Part shown: positions 42,112 to 50,756 of the stretch, in pieces
Layout of the letters: each line of letters opens with the position of its first letter
Position numbering within the stretch: position 1 is the first letter of the stretch
Assembly: GCF_020026305.1 (NCBI RefSeq)
Contig: NZ_CP075691.1
Coordinates: 1,674,001 to 1,738,000 of the forward strand
DNA length: 64,000 bases
Reading direction: 5' to 3'
Source: Streptomyces sp. 135
GTDB lineage: Bacteria; Actinomycetota; Actinomycetes; Streptomycetales; Streptomycetaceae
Program-made: the position numbers and the translations under genes
Notes under the pieces: generated by a model
Told to the model about the DNA's origin: nothing
Databases searched by the model: none
What the model saw: only the letters and a program-made list of their open reading frames with translations

Positions 42112-44259
42112 TCACCCAATGCCGGGGATGAGGGAGATGAGTCCGTCGATGATCTTGATGCCGATGAACGGGGCGACGAGCCCGCCGAGGCCGTAGACGC
42201 CGAGGTTGCGCCGCAGCATCCGGTCCGCGCTCATCGGGCGGTACCGCACGCCCTTCAGGGCCAGGGGCACCAGCGCGACGATGATCAGGGCGTTGAAGAT
42301 CACCGCGGAGAGGATCGCGGATTCTGGCGACGACAGGTTCATGATGTTGAGCTTGTCGAGGCCCGGGTACGCCACCGCGAACATGGCCGGGATGATCGCG
42401 AAGTACTTCGCGACGTCGTTGGCGATGGAGAACGTCGTCAGCGCGCCCCGCGTGATGAGGAGTTGCTTGCCGATCTCCACGATCTCGATCAGCTTCGTGG
42501 GGTTCGAGTCGAGGTCGACCATGTTGCCGGCCTCCTTGGCGGCCGACGTACCCGTGTTCATCGCCACGCCCACGTCCGCCTGGGCGAGGGCGGGGGCGTC
42601 GTTGGTGCCGTCGCCCGTCATCGCGACCAGCTTGCCGCCGGCCTGCTCGCGCTTGATCAGCGCCATCTTGTCCTCGGGCGTGGCCTCGGCGAGGAAGTCG
42701 TCCACGCCCGCCTCGTCCGCGATGGCCTTGGCGGTCAGCGGGTTGTCGCCGGTGATCATGACGGTCTTGATGCCCATGCGGCGCAGCTCGTCGAAGCGTT
42801 CGCGCATGCCCTCCTTGACGACGTCCTTGAGGTGGATCACCCCGAGGACCCGGGCGCCGTCAGCGTCTTCCACGGCCACCAGCAGCGGCGTGCCGCCGGC
42901 CTGCGAAATGCGGTCGTTGAGTTCCCGCGCGTCCTCGGCGACCTCTCCCCCGCGCTCCTCGACCCAGGCGATGACCGAGCCGGTCGCGCCCTTGCGGACC
43001 CGGCGGCCGTCGGCGTCCACTCCGGACATGCGGGTCTGCGCCGTGAACGCCACCCACTGGGCGCCGGTCAGCTCCCCTTGGTGGCGCTCGCGCAGGCCGT
43101 ACTTCTCCTTGGCGAGTACGACGATGGAGCGGCCCTCGGGCGTCTCGTCGGCCAGCGAGGAGAGCTGGGCGGCGTCGGCGACCTCGGCCTCGGTGGTGCC
43201 GCGCACCGGCACGAACTCCGCGGCCTGACGGTTGCCGAGTGTGATGGTGCCGGTCTTGTCGAGCAGCAGGGTGGAGACGTCACCCGCGGCCTCGACGGCC
43301 CGGCCGGACATGGCGAGGACGTTGCGCTGCACCAGGCGGTCCATGCCCGCGATGCCGATCGCGGAGAGCAGGGCGCCGATGGTGGTGGGGATGAGGCAGA
43401 CGAGCAGCGCCGTCAGGACGATCAGGGAGGTCTGGCCGTCGGCCCCGGCGTAGATCGCGAAGGGCTTGAGCGTGACGACGGCGAGCAGGAAGACGATGGT
43501 GAGGGACGCCAGGAGGATGTTCAGGGCGATCTCGTTGGGCGTCTTCTGGCGGGCCGCGCCCTCGACGAGGTTGATCATGCGGTCGATGAACGTCTCGCCG
43601 GGCTTCGTCGTGATCTTGATGACGATGCGGTCGGAGAGGACCTTCGTACCGCCCGTGACGGCGGAGCGGTCACCGCCGGATTCCCGGATGACGGGAGCCG
43701 ACTCGCCGGTGATCGCGGATTCGTCGACGGAGGCGACGCCCTCGACGACGTCACCGTCGCCGGGGATGATGTCGCCCGCCTCGCAGACCACCAGGTCGCC
43801 GACGCGCAGGTCGGTGCCGGGGACGTGCTCCTCGGTGCCGCCGGTCAGGCGGCGCGCGACCGTGTCCGTCTTGGCCTTGCGCAGCGTGTCGGCCTGCGCC
43901 TTGCCACGGCCCTCGGCGACGGCCTCGGCGAGGTTGGCGAAGACGGTGGTCAGCCAGAGCCAGGCGGTGATCGCCCAGCCGAACCAGTTCCCCGGGTCCT
44001 TCACCGCGAGCACGGTGGTGACCACCGAGCCGGTCAGGACCACGAACATGACCGGGGACTTGGCCATGACCCGCGGGTGCAGCTTGCGGAAGGCGTCGGG
44101 CAGGGACCTCAGCAGCTGGGCGGGGTCGAAGAGGCCCGCGCCGACCTTGCCCTCGTCCGGGGGCCTGTGCCCGCTCGGCACGTCCTGGTGGGGCGCGCGG
44201 GTCGCGGCCGGCCCCTCGTCCCGGCGGTCCATCTCGTGTTCCTTGGTGTGTGTGCTCAT
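42112..44259 (-). CDS. kdpB: Potassium-transporting ATPase subunit B
   Basis: The P-type ATPase subunit that hydrolyses ATP to drive K+ uptake. The 715-residue protein has the phosphorylation motif [13 protein letters not shown] near residue 330. It also has the actuator [14 protein letters not shown] near 175, a nucleotide domain, the hinge motif [20 protein letters not shown] near 540, and seven or so membrane helices. The N-terminus is longer than in E. coli, with a polar stretch (about 1-45). The ATG at 44259 overlaps the kdpA stop (ATGA). Confidence 0.97.
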   Translation of the reverse strand: MSTHTKEHEMDRRDEGPAATRAPHQDVPSGHRPPDEGKVGAGLFDPAQLLRSLPDAFRKLHPRVMAKSPVMFVVLTGSVVTTVLAVKDPGNWFGWAITAWLWLTTVFANLAEAVAEGRGKAQADTLRKAKTDTVARRLTGGTEEHVPGTDLRVGDLVVCEAGDIIPGDGDVVEGVASVDESAITGESAPVIRESGGDRSAVTGGTKVLSDRIVIKITTKPGETFIDRMINLVEGAARQKTPNEIALNILLASLTIVFLLAVVTLKPFAIYAGADGQTSLIVLTALLVCLIPTTIGALLSAIGIAGMDRLVQRNVLAMSGRAVEAAGDVSTLLLDKTGTITLGNRQAAEFVPVRGTTEAEVADAAQLSSLADETPEGRSIVVLAKEKYGLRERHQGELTGAQWVAFTAQTRMSGVDADGRRVRKGATGSVIAWVEERGGEVAEDARELNDRISQAGGTPLLVAVEDADGARVLGVIHLKDVVKEGMRERFDELRRMGIKTVMITGDNPLTAKAIADEAGVDDFLAEATPEDKMALIKREQAGGKLVAMTGDGTNDAPALAQADVGVAMNTGTSAAKEAGNMVDLDSNPTKLIEIVEIGKQLLITRGALTTFSIANDVAKYFAIIPAMFAVAYPGLDKLNIMNLSSPESAILSAVIFNALIIVALVPLALKGVRYRPMSADRMLRRNLGVYGLGGLVAPFIGIKIIDGLISLIPGIG

Positions 44260-45920
44260 GACGCCAGCCCCTCGGCAAGCGGTCCCAGCGCGAGGGCGGG
44301 GAAGTAGGTCAGACCGGTGATGATCATGATCGTGCCGACCAGCAACCCGGTGAAGAGCGGTTTCTCGGTGCGCAGGGTGCCCGCGGTCCTGGGGACCGGC
44401 TGCTGCTCCGCCAGCGAACCGGCGAGCGCGAGGACGAACACCATCGGCAGGAAGCGGCCGAGCAGCATGGCGAGACCGATCGTGGTGTTGAACCAGGTCG
44501 TGTCCGCGCTCAGGCCGCCGAAGGCCGAGCCGTTGTTGTTGGCGCCGGACGTGAAGGCGTACAGGATCTCGGAGAAGCCGTGCGCCCCGGAGTTGAGCAT
44601 CGACTCCTTGGGCGTGGGCAGCGCCATCGACACGGCGGTGAAGCCGAGCACGAGCGCCGGGGTGATCAGGAGGTAGCAGGCCGCCAGTTTGATCTCGCGG
44701 GTGCCGATCTTCTTGCCCAGGTACTCGGGGGTGCGGCCGACCATCAGGCCCGCGATGAACACGGCGATGACCGCCATCACGAGCATGCCGTAGAGGCCGG
44801 AGCCGGTGCCGCCGGGGGCGATCTCGCCGAGCTGCATGCCGAGCATCTCGATGCCGCCGCCGAAGCCGGTGTAGGAGGAGTGGAAGGAGTTCACGGCGCC
44901 GGTGGAGGTGAGCGTGGTGGCCACCGCGAAGATCGACGAGCCGCCGATCCCGAACCGGGTCTCCTTGCCCTCCATCGCCCCGCCGGCCAGGTCGAACGCC
45001 GGACCGCCGTGGTGGAACTCGGTCCACATCATCAGCGCGGTGAAGCCGAGCCAGATCGTCGCCATCGTGGCGAGGATCGCGTAGCCCTGGCGGACGGAGC
45101 CGACCATCTTGCCGAAGGTGCGGGTCAGCGAGAAGGGGATGACGAGGATCAGGAAGATCTCGAAGAGGTTGGAGACGGGGCCGGGGTTCTCGAAGGGGTG
45201 GGCGGAGTTGGCGTTGAAGTAGCCGCCGCCGTTCGTGCCCAGCTCCTTGATGACCTCCTGCGAGGCGACCGCGCCGCCGTTCCACTGCCGCGTGCCGCCC
45301 AGGAACTGGCCGACCTCGTGGATGCCGGCGAAGTTCTGGATCGCGCCGCAGGCGACCAGGACGAGCGCGCCGACCACGGAGATCGGCAGCAGGACGCGGA
45401 CGACGCCGCGCACCAGGTCGGCCCAGAAGTTTCCGAGCTCACCGGTGCGGGAGCGCGCGATGCCGCGTACGAGGGCCACCGCCACGGCGATCCCCACCGC
45501 CGCCGAGACGAAGTTCTGCACGGCGAGGCCGGCGGTCTGCACGACGTGGCCCATGGCCTGTTCGCCGGAGTACGACTGCCAGTTGGTGTTCGCCACGAAG
45601 GAGGCGGCGGTGTTGAACGCCTGGTCCGGGTCGATGGATCGGAAGCCCGGCGAGCCGGGCAGCGCGCCCTGGAGCCGCTGGAGCAGATAGAGGAAGAGGA
45701 CCCCGACCGCCGAGAAGGCGAGGACGCCGCGCAGATACGCGGTCCAGCGCATCTCGGAGTCGGGGTCGGCGCCGATGGCCCGGTAGAGCCACTTCTCGAC
45801 GCGCAGATGATTCTTGGAGCCGTAGACGCGGGCCATGTGGTCACCGAGCGGGCGGTGGGCCAGGGCGAGCGCGGCTATGAGAGCGAGCAATTGGAGCACG
45901 CCGGCAAGGACGGGGCTCAT
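44256..45920 (-). CDS. kdpA: Potassium-transporting ATPase subunit A
   Basis: The K+ channel-like subunit. The 554-residue protein has about ten membrane helices and the four selectivity-filter repeats, seen as [13 protein letters not shown] near residue 110, [20 protein letters not shown] near 229, [11 protein letters not shown] near 345 and [12 protein letters not shown] near 467. The ATG at 45920 lies eight bases after the kdpF stop. Its order kdpF-A-B-C on the minus strand is standard. Confidence 0.97.
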   Translation of the reverse strand: MSPVLAGVLQLLALIAALALAHRPLGDHMARVYGSKNHLRVEKWLYRAIGADPDSEMRWTAYLRGVLAFSAVGVLFLYLLQRLQGALPGSPGFRSIDPDQAFNTAASFVANTNWQSYSGEQAMGHVVQTAGLAVQNFVSAAVGIAVAVALVRGIARSRTGELGNFWADLVRGVVRVLLPISVVGALVLVACGAIQNFAGIHEVGQFLGGTRQWNGGAVASQEVIKELGTNGGGYFNANSAHPFENPGPVSNLFEIFLILVIPFSLTRTFGKMVGSVRQGYAILATMATIWLGFTALMMWTEFHHGGPAFDLAGGAMEGKETRFGIGGSSIFAVATTLTSTGAVNSFHSSYTGFGGGIEMLGMQLGEIAPGGTGSGLYGMLVMAVIAVFIAGLMVGRTPEYLGKKIGTREIKLAACYLLITPALVLGFTAVSMALPTPKESMLNSGAHGFSEILYAFTSGANNNGSAFGGLSADTTWFNTTIGLAMLLGRFLPMVFVLALAGSLAEQQPVPRTAGTLRTEKPLFTGLLVGTIMIITGLTYFPALALGPLAEGLAS

Positions 45921-45928
45921 ATCCGTAC

Positions 45929-46018
45929 TCAGAACCTCTCGGGAAAGACGAGGGCGAGGACGAGATAGCCCAGGAGGGCGACGGCCACGACCAGGCCGAC
46001 GACGTTCTCGGCGGTCAC
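45929..46018 (-). CDS. kdpF: Potassium-transporting ATPase subunit F
   Basis: A 29-residue single-span peptide (starting with [21 protein letters not shown], ending FPERF) that stabilises the Kdp complex in the membrane. The ending LVFPERF is typical. Its GTG overlaps the stop of the 27-residue peptide upstream (GTGA), so the two are translationally coupled. Confidence 0.88.
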   Translation of the reverse strand: MTAENVVGLVVAVALLGYLVLALVFPERF

Positions 46019-46098
46019 AGCTTCGTCACCCCCTTGGCGACAAGGGCCACCAGCGCGAAGACCGCGATCGTGGTGACGACGAAGGCCACATCGGCCAT
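46015..46098 (-). CDS. 27-residue membrane peptide at the head of the kdp operon
   Basis: A very short ORF with an excellent AGGAG ribosome site seven bases before its ATG at 46098. It encodes a single hydrophobic helix ([18 protein letters not shown]) with a basic end (KGVTKL). Its stop overlaps the kdpF start by 4 bp. It is similar in size and layout to KdpF but distinct in sequence, so the operon encodes two mini-membrane proteins. A role as an extra Kdp subunit or a coupling leader is inference. Confidence 0.7.
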   Translation of the reverse strand: MADVAFVVTTIAVFALVALVAKGVTKL

Positions 46099-46241
46099 CG
46101 TGAGCTCCTGAGGAAGTAGATGCGTGAACGGTTCGAGGAAAGCTCCCTTTCGTTCGTTTTCGGCCGTCGTTGACGCCGTCCATACGGGGGTGGCGGGCGT
46201 CTTGACGGGTCCCATACGAGGGGGGCGGCGAGCGGTGGCGG

Positions 46242-46667
46242 TTACTCGGTCAGCGCGTGCCCCGTCGTGGCGTCCACGTGGGCGGGGACGTCCTCGTGGC
46301 GGTCCCCGACCGTGGAGGTGCCGGTGGGTTCGAAGAGCAGGATGCGGGCCCCGTCGGGGGCGGACGGCTTGTGCTCGGTGCCGCGCGGGACCGTGAAGAC
46401 CGAGCCCCGCGGCAGAGTGACCGTGCGCTCCCCCGCGGGCTCACGCAGGCCGATGCGGAGTTCGCCGCCGAGCACGAGGAAGAACTCGTCGGTGTCGTCG
46501 TGGACGTGCCAGAGGTGCTCGCCCTCGACCTTGGCCACGCGTACGTCGTAGTCGTTGACGGTGGTGACGATGCGGGGGCTCCACAGGGCGTCGAAGGAGG
46601 CGAGGGCCTGGTCGAGGGCGATGGGATCGCCGGTCAGGGGGGCAGGGGTCACGGGTTCGCTGTTCAT
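46242..46667 (-). CDS. Cupin domain protein
   Basis: A 141-residue single-domain cupin. The metal-type motif HLWHVHDDTDEFFLVLGGEL lies near residue 52 (His-x-His, then Glu) and the second motif PRGTEHKPSAP near 93. Function is not assignable. It diverges from the GlxA-type regulator with 52 bp between starts, so the regulator probably controls it. Confidence 0.85.
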   Translation of the reverse strand: MNSEPVTPAPLTGDPIALDQALASFDALWSPRIVTTVNDYDVRVAKVEGEHLWHVHDDTDEFFLVLGGELRIGLREPAGERTVTLPRGSVFTVPRGTEHKPSAPDGARILLFEPTGTSTVGDRHEDVPAHVDATTGHALTE

Positions 46668-46719
46668 GAGGTGATCTTGCGACGTGACGGACCGCCGCCA
46701 CGAGTGCTAGAAACCGCAT

Positions 46720-47862
46720 ATGGCGCAAGGATCCTCGCAACCGGCCGCGCGGCGGACACCGCACCGGGTCGTGGTCGTCGTCGACGAGGGGACCAATCCC
46801 TTCGAAGTCGGCGCCGCCACCGAGGTGTTCGGCCTGCCCCGGCCCGAACTCGGCCTGCCCGGAGCCCTCTACGACGTCGTGCTGTGCACGCCGAGGCCCG
46901 GCGTCCGCATGAACCACGGGTTCTTCACCCTCACCGGCGTACCCGGACTCGACGCCGTGGAGAGCGCCGACACGCTGATCCTGCCGGGGCGGCCGGACAA
47001 CACCGTGCCGCGCGCCCCGGCCGTACGGGACGCCATCCGGCGGGCCCACGCGCGCGGCGTCCGGATCATGAGCTTGTGCACCGGCGCCTTCGCGCTCGCG
47101 GAGGCGGGCATCCTCGACGGGCGCCGGGCCACCACGCACTGGCAGTGGGCCGACTCCTTCCGGAAGCTGTTTCCGGCCGTGCGGCTCGAACCGGACGTGC
47201 TCTTCGTGGACGAGGGCGACATCCTCACCGCGGCGGGCAGCGCGGCCGCCCTCGATCTGGCCCTGCACATCGTGCGAAAGGACTTCGGCGCCGAGGTCGC
47301 CAACTCCGTGAGCAGGCGTCTCGTGTTCGCGGCGCACCGGGACGGCGGGCAGCGGCAGTTCGTGGAGCGGCCGGTTCCCCAGGTGCGGGACGAGTCCCTC
47401 GCCCCGGTGCTCGCCTGGGCGCAGGAGCGGCTGGACGAGCCGCTCACCGTGACCGGCCTCGCGGCGCGCGCCGGGCTCAGCCCCGCGACCCTGCACCGCC
47501 GCTTCCGCGCCCAGCTGGGCACCACACCGCTGGCCTGGCTCACCGCCGAGCGCGTGGCCCTGGCCTGCCGCCTCATCGAGCGCGGCGAGGAACGCCTCGA
47601 CGTGGTCGCGCGCCGCAGCGGCCTTGGCACCGCCGCCAATCTGCGGGCCAGGCTGCGCCGCGAGACGGGGCTCAGCCCGTCCGACTACCGGCGCAGGTTC
47701 GGGCCCGGCGGGCCCCCGGCGGCTGGCCGGATCCCGGCTGCCGCGAACGGCCCGCACCCCGTGAAGACTGGCCTCTCCCCCGCACCGGGCGGCGGCGCCG
47801 ACCGCGCGCCCCGGCCACCGAGCAGAGGCGGAACGCCATGCCGAACGGAGCGCAGATCCTGA
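46720..47862 (+). CDS. GlxA-family AraC-type transcriptional regulator
   Basis: A 380-residue regulator. The N-terminal DJ-1/PfpI-like domain spans about residues 15-190 (VVVVDEGTNPFEVGAATEVF, the Cys elbow IMSLCTGAFALAEAGILDG near 110). The C-terminal double helix-turn-helix spans about 230-325 (LAARAGLSPATLHRRFRAQL, ARRSGLGTAANLRARLRRET). A Pro/Gly-rich tail of about 50 residues follows and overlaps the ThDP gene start by 25 bp; the true end may be shorter in relatives. It likely regulates the divergent cupin gene or itself. Confidence 0.87.
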   Translation: MAQGSSQPAARRTPHRVVVVVDEGTNPFEVGAATEVFGLPRPELGLPGALYDVVLCTPRPGVRMNHGFFTLTGVPGLDAVESADTLILPGRPDNTVPRAPAVRDAIRRAHARGVRIMSLCTGAFALAEAGILDGRRATTHWQWADSFRKLFPAVRLEPDVLFVDEGDILTAAGSAAALDLALHIVRKDFGAEVANSVSRRLVFAAHRDGGQRQFVERPVPQVRDESLAPVLAWAQERLDEPLTVTGLAARAGLSPATLHRRFRAQLGTTPLAWLTAERVALACRLIERGEERLDVVARRSGLGTAANLRARLRRETGLSPSDYRRRFGPGGPPAAGRIPAAANGPHPVKTGLSPAPGGGADRAPRPPSRGGTPCRTERRS

Positions 47863-49394
47863 TCGACGGCCTCGTGGGCGGTGGCGTCCGCGCGTGCTTC
47901 GCCAATCCCGGCACCTCCGAGATGCACTTCGTGGCCGCACTCGACGAGGCACCCGCGCTGCGGCCGGTGCTGTGCCTCTTCGAAGGCGTGGCGACGGGGG
48001 CCGCCGACGGATACGGGCGGATGACCGGGCGCCCCGCGTGCACGCTGCTGCATCTGGGCCCCGGCCTCGCGGGCGGCCTGCCCAACCTGCACAACGCGCG
48101 CCGGGCCGCGACGCCTGTCGTCAACGTCGTCGGCGACCACGCCCTGCGTCACAAGCGGCTCGACGCGCCCCTGGAGTCCGACATCGGGGCGCTCGCCCGC
48201 ACCGTGTCGGCCTGGACCCGGCGTACGTATCACGCCGGTGAACTCGCCGGGGACGTCGCGCAGGCCGTCGCCGCGGCCACCGGACCGCCGGGCGCCATCG
48301 CGACGCTGGTCGTGCCCGCCGACGTGTCCTGGTCCGAGGCGGACGGGCAGCCCACGGCCATGCCCGCCGCCACCGCGGCGCGGCCTCGTGTCGGTGGACG
48401 CGGTGACGGGCGCCGCCGAGGCGCTGCGGTCCGGTGCCGGTGCCGCCCTGCTGCTCGGCGGGCGGCCGCGCGGGCGGGGCTCGTGGCCGCGGGGCGGGTC
48501 GCCGCGGCCACCGGGGCGAAGCTGCTGTGCGAGACGTTCCCGGCGCGCCTGGAGCGGGGCGCGGGCCGGCCCGTCGTGGAGCGGCTCGCCTACCTCGCGG
48601 CGGGCGCGCGGCACCAACTGGGGGGCATACGGCACCTGGTGCTCGCCGGGGCGGTGCCGCCGGTCGCCTTCTTCGCCCACCCCGGGCAGGGCGGCGCGCT
48701 GGTGCCCGAGGAGTGCGCGGTGCACACGCTCGCGACGGGCGCGGAGGACGTGCCGGCCGCGCTCGAGGGCCTCGCCGAGGTGGTCGGGGCCGGTGTCTCC
48801 CCCGTGCGGGAAGCGGCGGTCCGGCCCGCGCTGCCCTCCGGTGAGCTGACCGCCGAGTCGGCGGCGGCGGTGATCGGGGCGCTGCTGCCGGGGCAGGCGA
48901 TCGTCGTCGACGAGGCCAACACCTCGGGCATCTGGCTGCCCGGGGCGACGGCGGGGGCGCCGCCGCACGACTGGCTGACGCTGACCGGCGGCTCGATGGG
49001 GCAGGGTCTGCCGCTCGCGGCGGGGGCGGCCGTGGCCTGCCCCGACCGGCCCGTGCTCGCCCTCGTGGGGGACGGCGCGGCGATGTACACGCCGCAGGCC
49101 CTGTGGACGCAGGCGCGCGAGGGCCTCGACGTCACGACGGTCGTCTTCGACAACCGCTCGTACGCGATCTTGAAGCTGGAGCTCGGGGCGGTCGGCGCGA
49201 CGGCGGACGGGGCGCGGGCGCGGCGGCTCCTCGACCTCTCCGGCCCCGCCCTGGACTTCGTCTCGCTGGCGCGCGGCATGGGCGTGCCCGCCGAACGGGC
49301 CACGACGGCCGAGGAGTTCGCGGCCTCCCTGAAGCGGGGCTTCGCGGAGCCGGGGCCGCTGCTCATCGCCTGCGCGGTGCCGGCACTGGCGTGA
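47838..49394 (+). CDS. Thiamine-diphosphate-dependent decarboxylase/acetolactate-synthase-like enzyme
   Basis: A 518-residue ThDP enzyme. The N-terminal Pyr domain has the catalytic Glu in CLFEGVATGAADGYGRMTG near residue 50. The PP domain has VGDGAAMYTPQALW near 410 and VVFDNRSYAIL near 437, giving the GDG-(x)-N ThDP motif. Residues about 180-212 (RPRVGGRGDGRRRG, PAARRAAARAG) do not resemble the family. The +1 reading of the same DNA (48382-48470) gives GLVSVDAVTGAAEALRSGAG and ALLLGGR, which do. Two compensating one-base changes thus scramble about 30 residues of the central domain. Reaction unknown; benzoylformate decarboxylase-like enzymes are close in form. Confidence 0.8.
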   Translation: MPNGAQILIDGLVGGGVRACFANPGTSEMHFVAALDEAPALRPVLCLFEGVATGAADGYGRMTGRPACTLLHLGPGLAGGLPNLHNARRAATPVVNVVGDHALRHKRLDAPLESDIGALARTVSAWTRRTYHAGELAGDVAQAVAAATGPPGAIATLVVPADVSWSEADGQPTAMPAATAARPRVGGRGDGRRRGAAVRCRCRPAARRAAARAGLVAAGRVAAATGAKLLCETFPARLERGAGRPVVERLAYLAAGARHQLGGIRHLVLAGAVPPVAFFAHPGQGGALVPEECAVHTLATGAEDVPAALEGLAEVVGAGVSPVREAAVRPALPSGELTAESAAAVIGALLPGQAIVVDEANTSGIWLPGATAGAPPHDWLTLTGGSMGQGLPLAAGAAVACPDRPVLALVGDGAAMYTPQALWTQAREGLDVTTVVFDNRSYAILKLELGAVGATADGARARRLLDLSGPALDFVSLARGMGVPAERATTAEEFAASLKRGFAEPGPLLIACAVPALA

Positions 49395-49419
49395 TGTACC
49401 GCCTGGGCGCGAGGACCCG

Positions 49420-50756
49420 TCAGGTGTCCCACAGGGCCCCGTGCCGGCGGTGCACGTCCGTCAGCCCGTTCGTGAAGAACCTCTCGTAGTACTCCTCCTC
49501 CACGTGGTGGACCTGGAGCCACGCCCCGGGTACGTGGATCGCGTCCGTATGCGCGGGAAAGCGGCCGCGCTACCTCGCGGAGGCGAGCGAGTACGAGGAG
49601 CGGGTGGTCGACTGCGCGCGGGACATCTGCGCCGTACATCCTGCGCACGCACGTCCTTGTCGGTGTAGACGCCGCCGGGGCCGAACTCGGCGCGTACGAC
49701 CGCGTCCCCCGCGTCCGTCATCGAGTGGTGCGCGGGCGGGCAGGCGGCCTCGATGAGGGGCTCGCCGTCGGGGGCGGTCAGGCCCACGGGGTGCGAGCGC
49801 ACGGCCGCGTACTTCGGGAGCGGGACGTGCCAGCGCCACACGTCCGGCAGGCGCCAGCGCGGGGTGACGAAGGAGAAGCCGAGCATCTTGCCGTAGGCGC
49901 GGGAGAACTTCGGGTCGCCGAGGGCTATCTGGGGGTTGAGGGAGGCGTGGATCCAGGCGCCGAGTCCCATCGCCTCGGCGGAGAGCATGAGGTTCTGGAG
50001 GAGCAGGTCCGCCTCGATCTGGGTGCGCAGGGGGCCGAGCGCGCCGAGCGGCAGCTTCAGGGCGCCGTTGAGGAAGCCGTTGGCGATCCACTTCTTCACG
50101 CCCGCCGGGCGGTAGAAGTTGCGGTCGTCGACGAGGGTGGGGCGGGCCCCGTCCGGCTGGGTGAGCAGGTACATCAGGGCGTCGATGTACTGGTGGGAGA
50201 GGTCCACCACCGGGAACAGGAGCGTCGTCCCCGGCAGGTTGGACAGGAAGCCGTTGGAGTCCAGGTAGGCCGGGAAGTCGCGCAGTCCCCCGGCGACGTC
50301 GAGGCGGTGGTCGAGGACGCGGACCTTCGCCTGCCGCGCCCGCTCGATGAGGTGCTCGGCGTCGAGCGGCAGGTCGGGTGCCGGGGGCAGCCGGCGCAGG
50401 AAGTACGTCCCCGCGTCGTTGATCAGGAAGAAGTGCGTGCCCTGCGCGTTGTCGGGGCTGCCCGCGGTACGGCCGGCCATGGTCATGTTGGGCTTGGCCA
50501 TGATCGGCTTGCCGTCGCGCGGGGCGTCGAAGGGGCGGTCCGGCATGGTGAGGCCGGTGCGGCCCGTCAGCGCGATCAGGACCGCCTCCTCCAGCTCCGT
50601 GAGGGGGTGCGGCGCGTGGGGCGAGCGGTAGGTCATCGAGCCCGCGGGGACGGTGGCGCCGCGGCTCACCCGGTGGGTGCGGCGGCGCCAGAGCGTCTCC
50701 AGGAAGGGCCGGGCGAACAGATCGGCCAGCCCCTCGTGCCCCTCAGCGGGTGTCAC
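49420..50756 (-). pseudogene. Nitroreductase-like conserved protein with rearranged 3' end
   Basis: An approximately 440-codon gene whose first 350 or so codons read cleanly (SMTYRSPHAPHPLTELEEAV, KPNMTMAGRTAGSPDNAQGT). This looks like a flavin-nitroreductase fold of an uncharacterised family (low confidence). The GTG at 50756 overlaps the peroxidase stop by 14 bp. After GGVYTDKD the frame becomes nonsense. The missing segment RYLAEASEYEERVVDCARDI-CA is readable on the opposite strand at 49570-49633. The normal C-terminus (GRFPAHTDAIHVPGAWLQVH onward, ending ALWDT) resumes in another frame to a stop at 49420. The inverted piece is about 49566-49653. Real inversion or assembly artefact is undecided. 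Confidence 0.65.
49566..49653. other. Small in-place inversion inside the nitroreductase-like gene
   Basis: This 88-bp piece codes for sensible protein only on the plus strand, while the gene around it is on the minus strand. Reversing it in place and dropping one G (49634 or its neighbour) restores a continuous C-terminus through the join ILRTH-GRFPAH. The left and right joins are GC-only (GTGCGTGCGC, GCGCGGCCGC), which may have promoted strand switching. Confidence 0.7.

Noticed and set aside
46099..46241. c-di-AMP (ydaO-type) riboswitch upstream of kdp
   Set aside because: Only about 140 bp lie upstream and none of the expected conserved stems are visible.
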